A stretch of DNA of 64,000 bases from Lachnospiraceae bacterium. Its GTDB lineage: Bacteria; Bacillota; Clostridia; Lachnospirales; Lachnospiraceae. Below are positions 7,934-17,892 of this stretch, piece after piece. The stretch is taken from contig CAJTCY010000001.1 of the NCBI GenBank assembly GCA_910575075.1, positions 144,702 through 208,701 on the forward strand, read 5' to 3'. The notes under the pieces were generated by a model, which saw only the letters and a program-made list of their open reading frames with translations, was not told where the DNA came from and made no database searches. The stretch's first letter is position 1. Every line of letters starts with the position of its first letter. Made by a program: the position numbers and the translations under genes.

Positions 7934-10024
7934 ATGAATGTGTATACAACTGACAAAATAAGAAACGTTGTTCTTTTGGGACATGGCGGCAGCGGTAAGA
8001 CGACATTGGTGGAAGCAATGGCATATTTGTCTGGTATTACCAAACGTATGGGGAAAGTTAATGACGGTAATACCATCAGTGATTATGACAAAGAAGAGAC
8101 CAAACGTCTTTTTTCTATTAATACAGCAGTGGTACCTGTAATTTGGGAAGATACTAAGATCAATATACTGGATACGCCAGGATATTTCGGCTTTGTAGGA
8201 GAAGTGGAGGAAGCGGTCAGCGTGGCAGACGCAGCCATTATTGTAGTGTCTGGTAAGAGCGGAATCCAGGTGGGAACTCAGAAAGCGTGGGAAATCTGTG
8301 AGAAATATAAGATTCCCCGTATGGTTTATGTGACAGAGATGGATGATGACAATGCAAGTTTCCGCCAGGTTGTGGCAGATCTTCAGGAAATGTATGGCAA
8401 GAGAATTGCTCCTTTTCATCTTCCAATTCGTGAGAATGAGAAATTTGTGGGATATGTCAATGTTGTGGCTCAGACAGGAAACCGCTGGAACGAGAAAGGC
8501 GAAGTTGTGGAGACGGAGATACCAGACTATTCCCAGGCAAATCTGGAGCTGTGCCGGGAGGCATTGATGGAAGCAGTTGCTGAGACCAGTGAAGAGTTTA
8601 TGGACCGTTATTTTGCAGGTGAAGAATTTTCAGAATTTGAAATCCGTTCGGCGCTGCGTACAAATGTTGTGGACGGCAGTATTGTTCCTGTTTCTATGGG
8701 GTCCAGCACTCTCGTACAGGGTGTTTATACTTTGCTTGATGATATCCTCAAATATCTGCCAAGCCCGGAGAAACGTCCCTGTAAGGGCGTAAATATGAAG
8801 ACGAATGAAGTTTTTGACGGAGATTATGACATTGCGAAACCCAAGAGCGTTTATGTTTATAAGACGATCGCTGATCCGTTTATCGGAAAGTATTCTCTGA
8901 TTAAAGTAAATTCCGGTGTTCTTAAAACGGATGATGTATTATACAATGCAGAAAAGGATATGGAGACTAAGATTGGCAAGATTTATGTAATGCAGGGAAA
9001 TAAATCCATGGAGGTACCAGAGCTTCATGCAGGAGATTTGGGCGCTCTGGCAAAACTTACCAAGTCAACTACAAGAGATACACTGTCAACCAAAGCAGCT
9101 CCGGTAATGTATGGAAAGACGCAGATTTCCACACCTTATACATATATGCGCTACAAGGCAAAGAAAAAAGGTGATGAAGACAAGATTTCCCAGGCGCTGC
9201 AGAAACTGATGCAGGAGGATTTGACCCTGAAAACAGAAAATGACAGTGCTAACGGACAGACACTGATTTATGGTATTGGAGACCAGCATCTGGAAGTGGT
9301 GGTCAGCAAGCTTGCAGAGCGCTATAAGGTAGAAATTGAACTTAGCCGTCCCAAAATTGCTTTCCGGGAAACGATCCGCAAGAAATCAGACGTGGAATAT
9401 AAATATAAGAAGCAGTCTGGCGGGCATGGGCAGTATGGCCATGTAAAAATGACCTTTGAGCCAAGCGGTGATCTGGATACCGCGTTTGTATTTGAACAGC
9501 AGGTAGTGGGAGGCGCCGTGCCTAAGAATTATTTCCCGGCAGTGGAAAAGGGACTGCAGGAATCTGTGCTGAAAGGACCTATGGCAGCATATCCGGTTAT
9601 GGGTGTAAAGGCCGTGCTTTACGATGGTTCTTATCATCCGGTAGATTCATCTGAAATGGCATTTAAGATGGCAACAATCCAGGCATTTAAGAAAGGAATC
9701 ATGGAGGCTTCTCCAGTATTGTTAGAACCCATTGCAAATATGAAAGTGGTGGTGCCTGATAAATTTACGGGCGATGTAATGGGAGATTTAAATAAACGCC
9801 GGGGACGTGTGCTGGGAATGAATCCAGTGGAAACCGGAAAGACGGAAATTACGGCTGACGTGCCTTATATGGAGATTTATGGCTATATGACAGATCTCCG
9901 TTCCATGACCGGAGGAAGCGGACTGTTTTCCTATGAGTTTGCACGCTATGAACAGACACCTTCTGATATTCAGGAAAAAGAGGTGGCGGCAAGAAGCAAT
10001 AAGCTGGACAAAAATGAGGATTAA
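7934..10024 (+). CDS. Elongation factor G-like GTPase (EF-G paralogue) with altered G4 motif
   Basis: A 696-residue translational GTPase with the EF-G domain order: G domain (residues 1-~270), domain II, then III, IV and V. G1 is GHGGSGKTTL and G3 is DTPGYFGF. The usual G4 NKxD, which sets guanine specificity, reads TEMD (TEMDDDNASF), so Asn and Lys are both replaced. Domain IV includes GGHGQYGHVKM and domain V RRGRVLGM. It stands alone, away from rpsL/rpsG, so it is the accessory EF-G-like paralogue rather than the housekeeping fusA. The ATG at 7934 is preceded by GGAGGA; an upstream in-frame TTG at 7919 overlaps that site and is unlikely. Confidence 0.88.
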   Translation: MNVYTTDKIRNVVLLGHGGSGKTTLVEAMAYLSGITKRMGKVNDGNTISDYDKEETKRLFSINTAVVPVIWEDTKINILDTPGYFGFVGEVEEAVSVADAAIIVVSGKSGIQVGTQKAWEICEKYKIPRMVYVTEMDDDNASFRQVVADLQEMYGKRIAPFHLPIRENEKFVGYVNVVAQTGNRWNEKGEVVETEIPDYSQANLELCREALMEAVAETSEEFMDRYFAGEEFSEFEIRSALRTNVVDGSIVPVSMGSSTLVQGVYTLLDDILKYLPSPEKRPCKGVNMKTNEVFDGDYDIAKPKSVYVYKTIADPFIGKYSLIKVNSGVLKTDDVLYNAEKDMETKIGKIYVMQGNKSMEVPELHAGDLGALAKLTKSTTRDTLSTKAAPVMYGKTQISTPYTYMRYKAKKKGDEDKISQALQKLMQEDLTLKTENDSANGQTLIYGIGDQHLEVVVSKLAERYKVEIELSRPKIAFRETIRKKSDVEYKYKKQSGGHGQYGHVKMTFEPSGDLDTAFVFEQQVVGGAVPKNYFPAVEKGLQESVLKGPMAAYPVMGVKAVLYDGSYHPVDSSEMAFKMATIQAFKKGIMEASPVLLEPIANMKVVVPDKFTGDVMGDLNKRRGRVLGMNPVETGKTEITADVPYMEIYGYMTDLRSMTGGSGLFSYEFARYEQTPSDIQEKEVAARSNKLDKNED

Positions 10025-10049
10025 TACAATGGTTATTTGAGAAGCCTGA

Positions 10050-10085
10050 CCGGTACAGCAAATCCAATGATATTTGCTGTACCGG
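10050..10085 (+). terminator. Hairpin terminator after the EF-G-like gene
   Basis: A perfect 14-bp stem (10050-10063 with 10072-10085) encloses an 8-base loop. The T-tract after it is short (ATTTGTT), so termination may be partial. Confidence 0.65.
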
Positions 10086-10203
10086 ATTTGTTCACATATG
10101 CTATTGCAAAATAGGGTACCAGGATTGATATTCAGGCAGTTATTCTGCAAAATATTATCGGATCTCAATCAGACACTGGGTAAAGAAGGGTGGAAGTTGT
10201 TAA

Positions 10204-12270
10204 ATGAAGAAGATAAGTAAGAAAGCCAGGAAGCAGGGACCGGAAAGTATAAAGAAAAAAAAGGGGATACAGGAACTGAAGCGTTTTTATCATGAGACTA
10301 TCAAAGGTAAGATTACCGTGTCCGTATTGGCTCTGGTAATTGTCTCTTTGTCGCTTTTGGGGATTATTTCCAGCGTGCTGAATAGTCACAGCACCAACTC
10401 AACCCTGGAAAGAAATATGAATGCGACGGCATGTGTGACAGCAGAGCGGGTGGAATGGGAAATTACTTCCTATAAAAATATTGCTGCTGATTTAGGAATG
10501 ACAGCACGTCTTGCCAATGATAAAGCAGAGACAGCTGAAAAGAAAGCGATTATAGATGAACGTGTAAAAGTGAATGGTCTGCTGGCAGGAGATATTCTTG
10601 ACAGTTCAGGCGCCAGTATTTTTTCAGGGGAAATATTTGCTGATACAGCTTATTTTCAGGCTGCCATGCAGGGGCAGACTTATGTAACAGAACCAATTAT
10701 CAGTGAGGATCAGTCTTCCATTGAGATTAGAATTGCGGCTCCGCTGTGGAAAGATGGTAACTATGGAACAGAAGTAGTGGGAGTTGTTTATCTGATACCA
10801 GAAGAAAATTTTCTTAATGATATTATGATGGCAATCAATGTGAGTGAAAATGGTTCTGCATATATGATGGACGGCGTGGGAAATGTTATTGCTCATGAGA
10901 ATGATGCTCTGGTTAAAAGCAAAGACAACAGCATTGAAGCAGCAAAAAAAGATTCTGCATTAAAGGCGCTGGCAAAGCTGGAGCAGAAAATGCTTAACGG
11001 TGAATCAGGATTTGGAACTTACCGCTATGGCGGAGTGAAAAAGATTATGGCTTATACGCCTGTAGAAAACAGCAATAACTGGAGCATTGCCATTACCGCG
11101 CCTGTTTCTGATTTTAACAAAGAGACAGTAGCAGGTGTAATCATTACGATTTTAATTGTAATTGTGTCCATTGCTGTAGCAGTTTTCATGGTGAGAAAGC
11201 TTGCTGATAATATCGGGACCCCAATTCAGCAGTGCGCCCAGCGTCTGACAGATTTGGCAAAGGGAGATTTGCACACAGAGGTACCTCAGGTGTCTTCCAG
11301 AGATGAGACGTTGGTTCTGGCAAATGCCACACAGAATATTGTGACGGATATGCAGACAATTATCGGAGATGTGGATTATATCTTGGGAGAGATGAGCAAT
11401 AATAATTTCAGTGTCTATTCCAGGGCAAGAGAATCTTATGTGGGAGACTTCAAAGGGATATTGGAAGCAGTTCGTGGTATAAAACGTTCTCTCAGCGAGA
11501 CACTCAATCATATTAAAGATTCGGCGGACCAGGTCGGTCTGGGTTCCTCTCAATTGGCAGAAAGCGCTCAGTCTCTTGCAGAAGGAGCTACAGACCAGGC
11601 GGCTTCTGTAGAAGAGCTTCTGGCCACAGCAAATGACGTTGCGAATCAGGTTCAAAGGAACACAGAAAATGCTGTTTCTACCAGCCAGAAAGCAATGGAT
11701 ATTGGAAAACAGGCAGATTCCAGCAGCGCTTATATCTCGGAAATGACAAGAGCCATGGAAAAGATCAGTGATGCTTCCATGCAGATTGCCAATATTATTC
11801 AGACGATAGAAGAAATAGCTGATCAGACTAATTTGCTGTCACTGAATGCATCCATAGAAGCGGCAAGAGCAGGAGAGGCAGGACGAGGATTTGCAGTGGT
11901 AGCAGGTGAAATTGGCCATCTGGCAACACAATGTACAGATTCCGTAGAAACAACCAGGAAGCTGATTGAAGCGGCGTTACATGAGGTGGAGAGCGGCAAC
12001 CGAATTGCAGATGAGATGGCACAGGCCCTGCAGAAGGTTATTGATGGCATGGATGGAATTGTAAAGGCTGTGGAAGCAGTTGCCGAGAATTCTAATGAGC
12101 AGAATGCCTCCATGCAGCAAATCAATGAAACCATTGAGGTTATTTCAGAGGTGGTACAGACCAATTCGGCGGCGGCAGAACAGAGTTCTGCAACCAGCCA
12201 GGAGTTGTCAGCTCAGGCGGCAGAATTGAATGATATGATCGGCAAGTTTCAGCTGGAGGAAATGCAGTAA
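10204..12270 (+). CDS. Methyl-accepting chemotaxis protein
   Basis: A 688-residue transmembrane chemoreceptor. A lysine-rich cytoplasmic leader of ~35 residues precedes TM1 (about 38-60). An extracellular dCache-like sensor domain spans about 60-305 and TM2 about 310-333 ([18 protein letters not shown]). A HAMP domain follows ([19 protein letters not shown]), then a long coiled-coil signalling domain with the hairpin tip [19 protein letters not shown] and [15 protein letters not shown]. The tip contacts CheA/CheW. The ligand is unknown. The basic N-terminal extension is unusual for an MCP. It is a single-gene unit ended by a hairpin. Confidence 0.95.
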   Translation: MKKISKKARKQGPESIKKKKGIQELKRFYHETIKGKITVSVLALVIVSLSLLGIISSVLNSHSTNSTLERNMNATACVTAERVEWEITSYKNIAADLGMTARLANDKAETAEKKAIIDERVKVNGLLAGDILDSSGASIFSGEIFADTAYFQAAMQGQTYVTEPIISEDQSSIEIRIAAPLWKDGNYGTEVVGVVYLIPEENFLNDIMMAINVSENGSAYMMDGVGNVIAHENDALVKSKDNSIEAAKKDSALKALAKLEQKMLNGESGFGTYRYGGVKKIMAYTPVENSNNWSIAITAPVSDFNKETVAGVIITILIVIVSIAVAVFMVRKLADNIGTPIQQCAQRLTDLAKGDLHTEVPQVSSRDETLVLANATQNIVTDMQTIIGDVDYILGEMSNNNFSVYSRARESYVGDFKGILEAVRGIKRSLSETLNHIKDSADQVGLGSSQLAESAQSLAEGATDQAASVEELLATANDVANQVQRNTENAVSTSQKAMDIGKQADSSSAYISEMTRAMEKISDASMQIANIIQTIEEIADQTNLLSLNASIEAARAGEAGRGFAVVAGEIGHLATQCTDSVETTRKLIEAALHEVESGNRIADEMAQALQKVIDGMDGIVKAVEAVAENSNEQNASMQQINETIEVISEVVQTNSAAAEQSSATSQELSAQAAELNDMIGKFQLEEMQ

Positions 12271-12284
12271 ACAGCAATAAATAA

Positions 12285-12371
12285 AAAGGGGCTGTCTAAT
12301 ATCTTCATTTGCAATATAAACTTTTTGAACATATTTATGCTTTGTAATTTATATAGTGCGGCAGCCCCTTT
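12285..12371. terminator. Convergent terminator between the MCP and SOD-like genes
   Basis: A perfect 10-bp stem (AAAGGGGCTG at 12285-12294 with its complement at 12362-12371) encloses a long AT-rich region and lies between two convergent genes, with A and T runs suited to termination in both directions. Confidence 0.55.
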
Positions 12372-12383
12372 CAGCATTCACGT

Positions 12384-12905
12384 TCAGGTTACAGAAACAA
12401 TAGTGCCGCAGGCAATCTTAGCGCCTGAATTTCCGGAAGGCTGTGTAGTGAAATCATCCGGGCTGCTGTGAATAATAATCGTTTTGCCGATCAAATCTAA
12501 AATGGTAAAACGATCTGTAAAATACATCATCCAGGCGGAGCCATTGTTTCCAAATAGAGGCGGCATATCTCCCCTATGTGCGGGGTGAGGACAGTCAGAA
12601 GGATTGTAATGTCCGCCTGTATTTGCGTAAGGGTCGCTTTCTGTTCCCGTACAGGAATTGCCTTCATGAATATGGAAGCCAAATATATCAGATCTGCAGG
12701 ATTCAGCAGATGTGGGAAGTCCGTAGATTTCTGCATTAACCAGTACGCCGCCGTTTACAGGATAAAAACGAACGATGCCGGTTATTTCACTGTTTCCGGG
12801 ATTGCCGGAAAGTTCTGCATAGGCGGCAGGCATATAGTGAAGGGCTGTTTCCAGAAAGTGGAGGCCCGGATTTTCATAAGCTTTGTTTACATTTGAATTT
12901 GACAT
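12384..12905 (-). CDS. Cu/Zn superoxide dismutase-family protein
   Basis: A 173-residue protein of the SodC family, which dismutates superoxide. Metal-ligand motifs are present: FHIHE (copper), GGHYNP (bridging His), HPAHRGDMP (zinc ligands including Asp) and the final copper His in IIIHSSPDDF. The usual active-site Arg in the GxxGxRxACG motif is Lys here (SGAKIACG). No signal peptide is visible, though most bacterial SodC proteins are exported. The ATG at 12905 follows AGGAGA; in-frame ATGs further upstream lack a site. It may be a true SOD or a copper-binding relative. Confidence 0.82.
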   Translation of the reverse strand: MSNSNVNKAYENPGLHFLETALHYMPAAYAELSGNPGNSEITGIVRFYPVNGGVLVNAEIYGLPTSAESCRSDIFGFHIHEGNSCTGTESDPYANTGGHYNPSDCPHPAHRGDMPPLFGNNGSAWMMYFTDRFTILDLIGKTIIIHSSPDDFTTQPSGNSGAKIACGTIVSVT

Positions 12906-13003
12906 GAAATTCTCCTGAAAAGTTCTGTTATCTTTATTGTATTGCATTGAGGAAAATTTGTGAGAGAAGAATAAGCCTGAAAAGTGAAAAGCCGGGGATA
13001 AAT

Positions 13004-13064
13004 TTAAAAAAACTGCCAACGGAGATAAACATTATTTGTTATGTTTTCTCTGTTGACAGTTTTT
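13004..13064 (-). terminator. Terminator of the PIG-L gene
   Basis: On the minus strand a stem pairs the complements of 13004-13023 and 13045-13064 (AAAAAAACTG / CAGTTTTTTT ends, one or two mismatches) around a 21-base loop and finishes in seven T residues. It lies between the PIG-L and SOD-like genes, so they are separate units. Confidence 0.8.
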
Positions 13065-13068
13065 TTGT

Positions 13069-13120
13069 TCTATAGGAAATACTTTGTCGTGCTAAAACAT
13101 AAAAGTGTCTTCCTATGGAA
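13069..13120. repeat. Intergenic hairpin related to the element after leuS
   Basis: The TTCTATAGGAA arm pairs with TTCCTATGGAA across a loop containing CTTTGTCGTGCTAAAAC. The segment 13070-13100 resembles 17548-17578 (TATAGGA, CTTTGTC, GCTAAA shared; the differences I see are mostly transitions). The gap 12906-13202 otherwise shows no gene. Confidence 0.4.
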
Positions 13121-13202
13121 TAAAAAGCCCTCAGGGCAGAATGAGCACGGATGTAAGAGGAATTTTATTGCTTTGCAATAAACATCCGGCGCAGCAAAGA
13201 AT

Positions 13203-14720
13203 TTATTTGGCATTGCTGTCATTCCAGTCGGTGGCTAAAATCCAATTTTCATAAGGTATCATATGCCCAAATGCATTGATCGCTCCACTGGCAGTTGCGT
13301 AATAGCGCTGAACCATTTTGTTTTTAATGGTTAAAAGTTTAGGATCAATTTGTTCCCCTGGAATATTGTCTTTTCCATAATAACGTCCGAAGTACCAAAG
13401 CTCTGAACTGCCGTTTCTGTAATATTTGTTAAAGCCGCTGGTCACAGCTTTAGAAACTTGCTGGTGATGGTATTTTCCATATTCTCCTGTAGGATTATGA
13501 GTGATCACCTGTTCCCATTTTTTGTAGGAGAGAACGGTCTCGACATCCTTTTGCCAGGCATTACGGCAGGTGGTGAGCATATCCGTCTCATAAGAACCAT
13601 TGGAAAACTGTACTCTGGCATCTGGATAGCTCAATATGATATATTTGTCATTAGATTTTTTCATGGTGTCAATAAATGCGCTTTTTCTGGCTTTGTTCCA
13701 GCCATGCGTCATGCAGACTACCAGGTATTCATCTTGCAATAAATGGGCGCCGCCCCAGAGTGTTTCATCGTCTGGATGAGCAACAAACATTACTTTGTCT
13801 ATGGTTGTCAGATCCAGGTCGTCCAATGTGGATTTTTTGATAAAACCATTGGTAGCAGTGATTTTTATAGTCAGTGAGCAGCTTATATTTTTGTTGTCTA
13901 TGGATGTAGCGGTGATTGTAACCTTTTCAATAGGACGAAGGGCGGTGACGGTGCCATTGTTATCCACGGTAGCTGCTGAGGTGTTGCTGGAGCGCCATTT
14001 GATACGCTGATCGGTTGCGTTCCAGGGAGTAAAATGTACAGAAAATCTGGTTTTTGATCCAGTTTCTATGGACTGCGGGGTGTTGTTTGCAAAATTAATG
14101 GCGGTGACAGGTATATTTCGTACAGAGATTTTATACTTTGCCTTTTTTTTGCTGTTTTTTTCGGATACTGAAATAGTAACTTTACCTTCTTTTTTGGCGG
14201 TTACCGTTCCGTCGTCATCTACAGATGCAATTTTTTTATTGCTGGATTTCCACTTGATATCCCGGTCTGTTGTCTTATTCGGAGAAAATGACGCTGCCAG
14301 TTGTATGGAATCACCAACGTATGCTTCTTTTTTTCCGCTGATTGAAATCTTTTTTAATTTCACCTGTTTTTTAGTGCGCAGCTTAAAAGAGGTTTTTTTG
14401 CTTGTACCTTCTATAGAAGCAGTGATTTTGGTTGTGCCTTCTTTATGTACTCTGATCAGACCGTTTGAGGAGATGGTTGCAATTTTTTCCCTGCTGGAAG
14501 ACCAGATTATTTTTTGGGATGCTGATTTTTTGGGTAAGATTTTTACCTGAAGTTTAAGGCGTGAGCCTACAAGCAATGGTTTTTTTGGTTTGTTGGTAAT
14601 TTGGATAGAATTTTTTGGCGCCGCTGTTATCTTGACGGGAGATATTGTACCTGCCATGAAATAAAAACTTAATATGCCAATAAATAGTAAGAGAAAAAAA
14701 GGAATTTTTCGCTGTTTCAT
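13203..14720 (-). CDS. Secreted PIG-L family deacetylase with three Ig-like (Big_2) domains
   Basis: A 505-residue exported protein. An N-terminal hydrophobic segment after MKQRK (about residues 6-27) is a signal peptide or anchor. Three bacterial Ig-like repeats follow (about 35-115, 120-205 and 208-295), each with the W-S-S / A-T-V-D-x-x-G-x-V pattern. The C-terminal PIG-L/LmbE domain has the zinc motif AHPDDE (VAHPDDETLWGGAH) and GEYGKYHHQQ supplying the third ligand. PIG-L enzymes remove acetyl groups from N-acetylglucosamine-type sugars, so a cell-surface or host-glycan substrate is likely. The ATG at 14720 follows GGAGGC; the ATG at 14738 overlaps that site. Confidence 0.87.
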   Translation of the reverse strand: MKQRKIPFFLLLFIGILSFYFMAGTISPVKITAAPKNSIQITNKPKKPLLVGSRLKLQVKILPKKSASQKIIWSSSREKIATISSNGLIRVHKEGTTKITASIEGTSKKTSFKLRTKKQVKLKKISISGKKEAYVGDSIQLAASFSPNKTTDRDIKWKSSNKKIASVDDDGTVTAKKEGKVTISVSEKNSKKKAKYKISVRNIPVTAINFANNTPQSIETGSKTRFSVHFTPWNATDQRIKWRSSNTSAATVDNNGTVTALRPIEKVTITATSIDNKNISCSLTIKITATNGFIKKSTLDDLDLTTIDKVMFVAHPDDETLWGGAHLLQDEYLVVCMTHGWNKARKSAFIDTMKKSNDKYIILSYPDARVQFSNGSYETDMLTTCRNAWQKDVETVLSYKKWEQVITHNPTGEYGKYHHQQVSKAVTSGFNKYYRNGSSELWYFGRYYGKDNIPGEQIDPKLLTIKNKMVQRYYATASGAINAFGHMIPYENWILATDWNDSNAK

Positions 14721-14933
14721 GTTGCATTTTGCCTCCATTCATAAAAATTATTGAATCCATATTTAGTTATAATACTTTTTTGTGATTTTTTCAATACCGC
14801 TTTTTCGTCTTTTTTCGACATGGCGCTGTTTTTATTGGAGAAAGTGGAGAAATTTTCCAAAGAAATGCGGAAGAGCCTTTTAACATTATAAAAACCGACA
14901 TATAAAAAATAAGGAAACTCAAGAGAAATAAAC

Positions 14934-14961
14934 TTGACAAAAACCCTCTGTGTGATAGAAT
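14934..14961 (+). promoter_or_regulatory. Promoter of leuS
   Basis: Perfect TTGACA at 14934-14939 and TAGAAT at 14956-14961, spacer 16. The leader is only about 55-65 bases and contains a possible 8-bp stem (GTGGTTCC with GGAACCGC) bordering the ribosome-binding site. No full T-box is possible in this length. Confidence 0.7.
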
Positions 14962-15034
14962 TTTAAAAGAATGTATTTCGTGGTTCCGCATTGATTTTTG
15001 AAGTGGGGAGGAACCGCATAGAATGGAGGAAAAA

Positions 15035-17443
15035 ATGGCAGCACCATATAATCACAGAGTATTAGAAGAGAAATGGCAGAAGGTTTGGGATGACGAGAAG
15101 GCGTTTGCCGCAACGGATGATTATTCAAAGCCTAAATATTATGCATTGGTAGAATTTCCCTATCCGTCAGGGCAGGGACTCCATGTAGGGCATCCGAGGC
15201 CTTATACGGCGTTGGACATTGTGGCAAGAAAGAGAAGAATGCAGGGATATAACGTACTTTATCCTATGGGATGGGATGCATTTGGGCTTCCGACAGAGAA
15301 TTATGCCATCAAGAACAAGATCCATCCTAAGGTGGTGACGGAAAATAATGTGGAACGTTTTAAAAACCAGCTCCATGCTTTAGGATATTCTTTTGACTGG
15401 GACCGGGAAGTGAATACCACAGACCCGGAATATTACCATTGGACGCAGTGGATTTTCCTGAAATTATTTAAAGAAGGACTGGCGTATAAAACAGAGATGC
15501 CCATTAACTGGTGTACTTCCTGCAAAGTGGGGCTTGCCAATGAAGAAGTGGTAAATGGCGTCTGTGAACGGTGCGGAGCGCCAGTGGTCCGTAAGGTAAA
15601 GAGCCAGTGGATGCTGAAAATTACGGAGTATGCAGACAAGCTCTTAGAAGGGCTGAATGATGTGGATTATATTGAACGGGTGAAGGTTTCCCAAAAGAAC
15701 TGGATTGGAAAGAGCCAGGGGGCAGAGGTTGATTTTCAGATTGCGGGCAAGGAGGAGAAACTTACTGTTTATACCACAAGGCCAGATACATTGTTTGGCG
15801 CAACTTATATGGTTGTATCTCCAGAACATCCAGTACTTGATAAATATAAGGGGGAAATTAAGAACTGGGAAGAAGTCCTCGCTTACCGGGAACAGGCGGC
15901 AAGGAAGTCTGATTTTGAGCGCTCTGAGCTTGCCAAGGAGAAGACAGGTGTGGAGATTGACGGTTTAAAAGCCATTGACCCTGTGAATGATAAGGAAATC
16001 CCAATCTGGGTGTCCGACTATGTACTGATGAGTTATGGAACAGGAGCTATCATGGCGGTTCCGGCGCACGACACCCGTGACTGGGAATTTGCCAAAAAGT
16101 TCAATCTCCCCATTATAGAAGTTGTGGCAGGCGGAGAAGACGTGCAGAAAGAAGCCTATACCGATGTTGCTACCGGCAAACTGGTAAATTCGGGATTTTT
16201 GGATGGGCTTGAGGTGGCAGAGGCGAAGAAAAAAATCATTGCTTTCTTAGAGGAAAAGAAGATTGGAAAAGGCAAAACCAATTTTAAGCTGCGCGACTGG
16301 GTGTTCTCACGGCAGCGTTACTGGGGAGAACCAATTCCGATTGTAAATTGTGAAAAATGCGGATATGTGGCGCTGCCGGACAGTGAACTTCCCTTACAGC
16401 TGCCGGAAGTGGACAGTTATATGCCCACAGATAATGGGGAATCTCCCCTGGCAGCTATGACAGACTGGGTGAATACGACTTGTCCGTGCTGCGGCGGCCC
16501 GGCAAAGCGGGAAACTGACACTATGCCCCAGTGGGCAGGTTCCTCCTGGTATTTCCTGCGCTATACAGATCCCAAGAATAACCAGGCGCTGGCCAGTGAA
16601 GAAGCTCTGAAATACTGGCTTCCTGTGGATTGGTATAATGGCGGTATGGAGCACACCACGCTGCATCTTTTGTATTCCAGGTTCTGGCATAAGTTCTTGT
16701 ATGACCAGGGGGTGGTACCAACACCGGAACCATATCAGAAGCGCACCTCTCACGGTATGATTCTGGGAGAGAATGGCGAAAAAATGTCCAAGTCCCGTGG
16801 AAATGTGGTAAATCCTGACGATATTGTCATGGATTACGGTGCGGATACCCTGCGTACCTATGAGATGTTTATCGGAGCATTTGATTTGAGCGCTTCCTGG
16901 TCAGAAAATGGTGTGAAAGGCTGCCGGAGATTTTTAGAGCGTGTCTGGAAACTTCAGGATATTCTTGTAGATGGCGACAGTTACAGCCAGGAGTTTGAGA
17001 CAAAGATGCATCAGTTAATTAAGAAAGTAAGTTCTGACTATGAGAATTTAAAATATAATACGGCCATTGCGGCAATGATGTCTATGTTAAATGATTTCTC
17101 TAAGGCTGGGAACATCAATCGTGCAGAATTTAAGACGTTTCTCTTGCTCTTAAATCCGGTAGCGCCCCATATCACAGAAGAACTCTGGAGCGTCTGCGGT
17201 TATGAGAAGAGGATTTATCAAAATGCGTGGCCGGAATATGATGAGGCAAAGACGATAGAAAATACCGTTGAGATTGCGGTTCAGATCAATGGAAAGACCA
17301 GGGCGACGGTGACGGTTCCGGTAGATGTGGATAAGGATACGGCCGTTGCGGCAGGCAAGGAAGCGCTTGGAGCGAAGCTTACCGGGAATATCATAAAAGA
17401 AATTTATGTTCCGGGACGGATTATCAATATTGTTGCGAAATAA
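15035..17443 (+). CDS. leuS: Leucyl-tRNA synthetase
   Basis: Class I aminoacyl-tRNA synthetase that charges tRNA-Leu. About 802 residues, the bacterial length. The HIGH motif is HVGH in [17 protein letters not shown] zinc-type Cys cluster ([19 protein letters not shown]) follows, then the CP1 editing domain ([29 protein letters not shown]), the KMSKS loop ([16 protein letters not shown]) and an anticodon-binding C-terminus. The ATG at 15035 has GGAGG just before it; an in-frame ATG at 15023 with GGGAGG farther upstream is also possible. It has its own promoter. Confidence 0.96.
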   Translation: MAAPYNHRVLEEKWQKVWDDEKAFAATDDYSKPKYYALVEFPYPSGQGLHVGHPRPYTALDIVARKRRMQGYNVLYPMGWDAFGLPTENYAIKNKIHPKVVTENNVERFKNQLHALGYSFDWDREVNTTDPEYYHWTQWIFLKLFKEGLAYKTEMPINWCTSCKVGLANEEVVNGVCERCGAPVVRKVKSQWMLKITEYADKLLEGLNDVDYIERVKVSQKNWIGKSQGAEVDFQIAGKEEKLTVYTTRPDTLFGATYMVVSPEHPVLDKYKGEIKNWEEVLAYREQAARKSDFERSELAKEKTGVEIDGLKAIDPVNDKEIPIWVSDYVLMSYGTGAIMAVPAHDTRDWEFAKKFNLPIIEVVAGGEDVQKEAYTDVATGKLVNSGFLDGLEVAEAKKKIIAFLEEKKIGKGKTNFKLRDWVFSRQRYWGEPIPIVNCEKCGYVALPDSELPLQLPEVDSYMPTDNGESPLAAMTDWVNTTCPCCGGPAKRETDTMPQWAGSSWYFLRYTDPKNNQALASEEALKYWLPVDWYNGGMEHTTLHLLYSRFWHKFLYDQGVVPTPEPYQKRTSHGMILGENGEKMSKSRGNVVNPDDIVMDYGADTLRTYEMFIGAFDLSASWSENGVKGCRRFLERVWKLQDILVDGDSYSQEFETKMHQLIKKVSSDYENLKYNTAIAAMMSMLNDFSKAGNINRAEFKTFLLLLNPVAPHITEELWSVCGYEKRIYQNAWPEYDEAKTIENTVEIAVQINGKTRATVTVPVDVDKDTAVAAGKEALGAKLTGNIIKEIYVPGRIINIVAK

Positions 17444-17447
17444 GCGG

Positions 17448-17560
17448 AGAGACTCTCATAAGAGAATAAGCGCCTGGAAATATTTTAAGGTGTAACGAGA
17501 ACTGAGGCAGGCAGTGGAAACATTACCTGCGTCAGTTTGTTCTCTTATAGGAGAGGCTTT
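17448..17560. repeat. Nested palindrome (probable terminator) downstream of leuS
   Basis: An outer stem pairs AGACTCTCATAAGAGAA (from 17450) with TTCTCTTATAGGAGAGGCT (ending near 17560). Inside it lies a second hairpin, GAACTGAGGCAGG with CCTGCGTCAGTTT. The 160-base gap before the next gene holds only this structure and a small CACGCT/AGCGTG hairpin at 17562-17577. It probably ends leuS transcription and marks the left edge of the AT-rich block. Confidence 0.5.
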
Positions 17561-17604
17561 GTCACGCTAAAGCGTGCAGATTCCCTCAAGATAGGGGGAG
17601 CTTA

Positions 17605-17889
17605 ATGAAAAGAGAGGGAACTATTATGTTTAAAGGCGTTGATACAAGAAAAACGAATGACGATTTTGAAAAAAAGATAACACAAATATATAACAAATAT
17701 TCTGAAGTTGAAATTAGCGATGAATATCTTGAACTTTGGAATGGATTTGTTGAATTGATTCAATTTATACAAGGTCAGGACACTATTGATAATATGTCAC
17801 CAATGGAAGTAATAAAGTTAATGAAAGAAATAGGACTTACGGAGTATGAAATTAAAGACCTATTTTTGCAGCAGATGAAAGAGAACTAA
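17605..17889 (+). CDS. Small helical protein of unknown function
   Basis: A 94-residue acidic, mostly helical protein with no family I recognise. It has no membrane segment or cysteine. Two starts are possible: the ATG at 17605 after GGGGGAG, or the ATG at 17626 after GAGAGGGA (87 residues). It ends 3 bases before the FRG-domain gene, so the two are surely co-transcribed. Codon use is AT-rich like the two genes after it and unlike leuS before it. The tight linkage suggests it is part of the same system, perhaps an inhibitor or partner of the FRG protein; that is inference. Confidence 0.7.
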   Translation: MKREGTIMFKGVDTRKTNDDFEKKITQIYNKYSEVEISDEYLELWNGFVELIQFIQGQDTIDNMSPMEVIKLMKEIGLTEYEIKDLFLQQMKEN

Positions 17890-17892
17890 TCT

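Noticed and set aside
14990-15022. T-box-like string GGGGAGGAACCGCA before leuS
   Set aside because: It resembles the T-box core, but the promoter lies only ~60 bases upstream, leaving no room for stem I, and there is no terminator after it.
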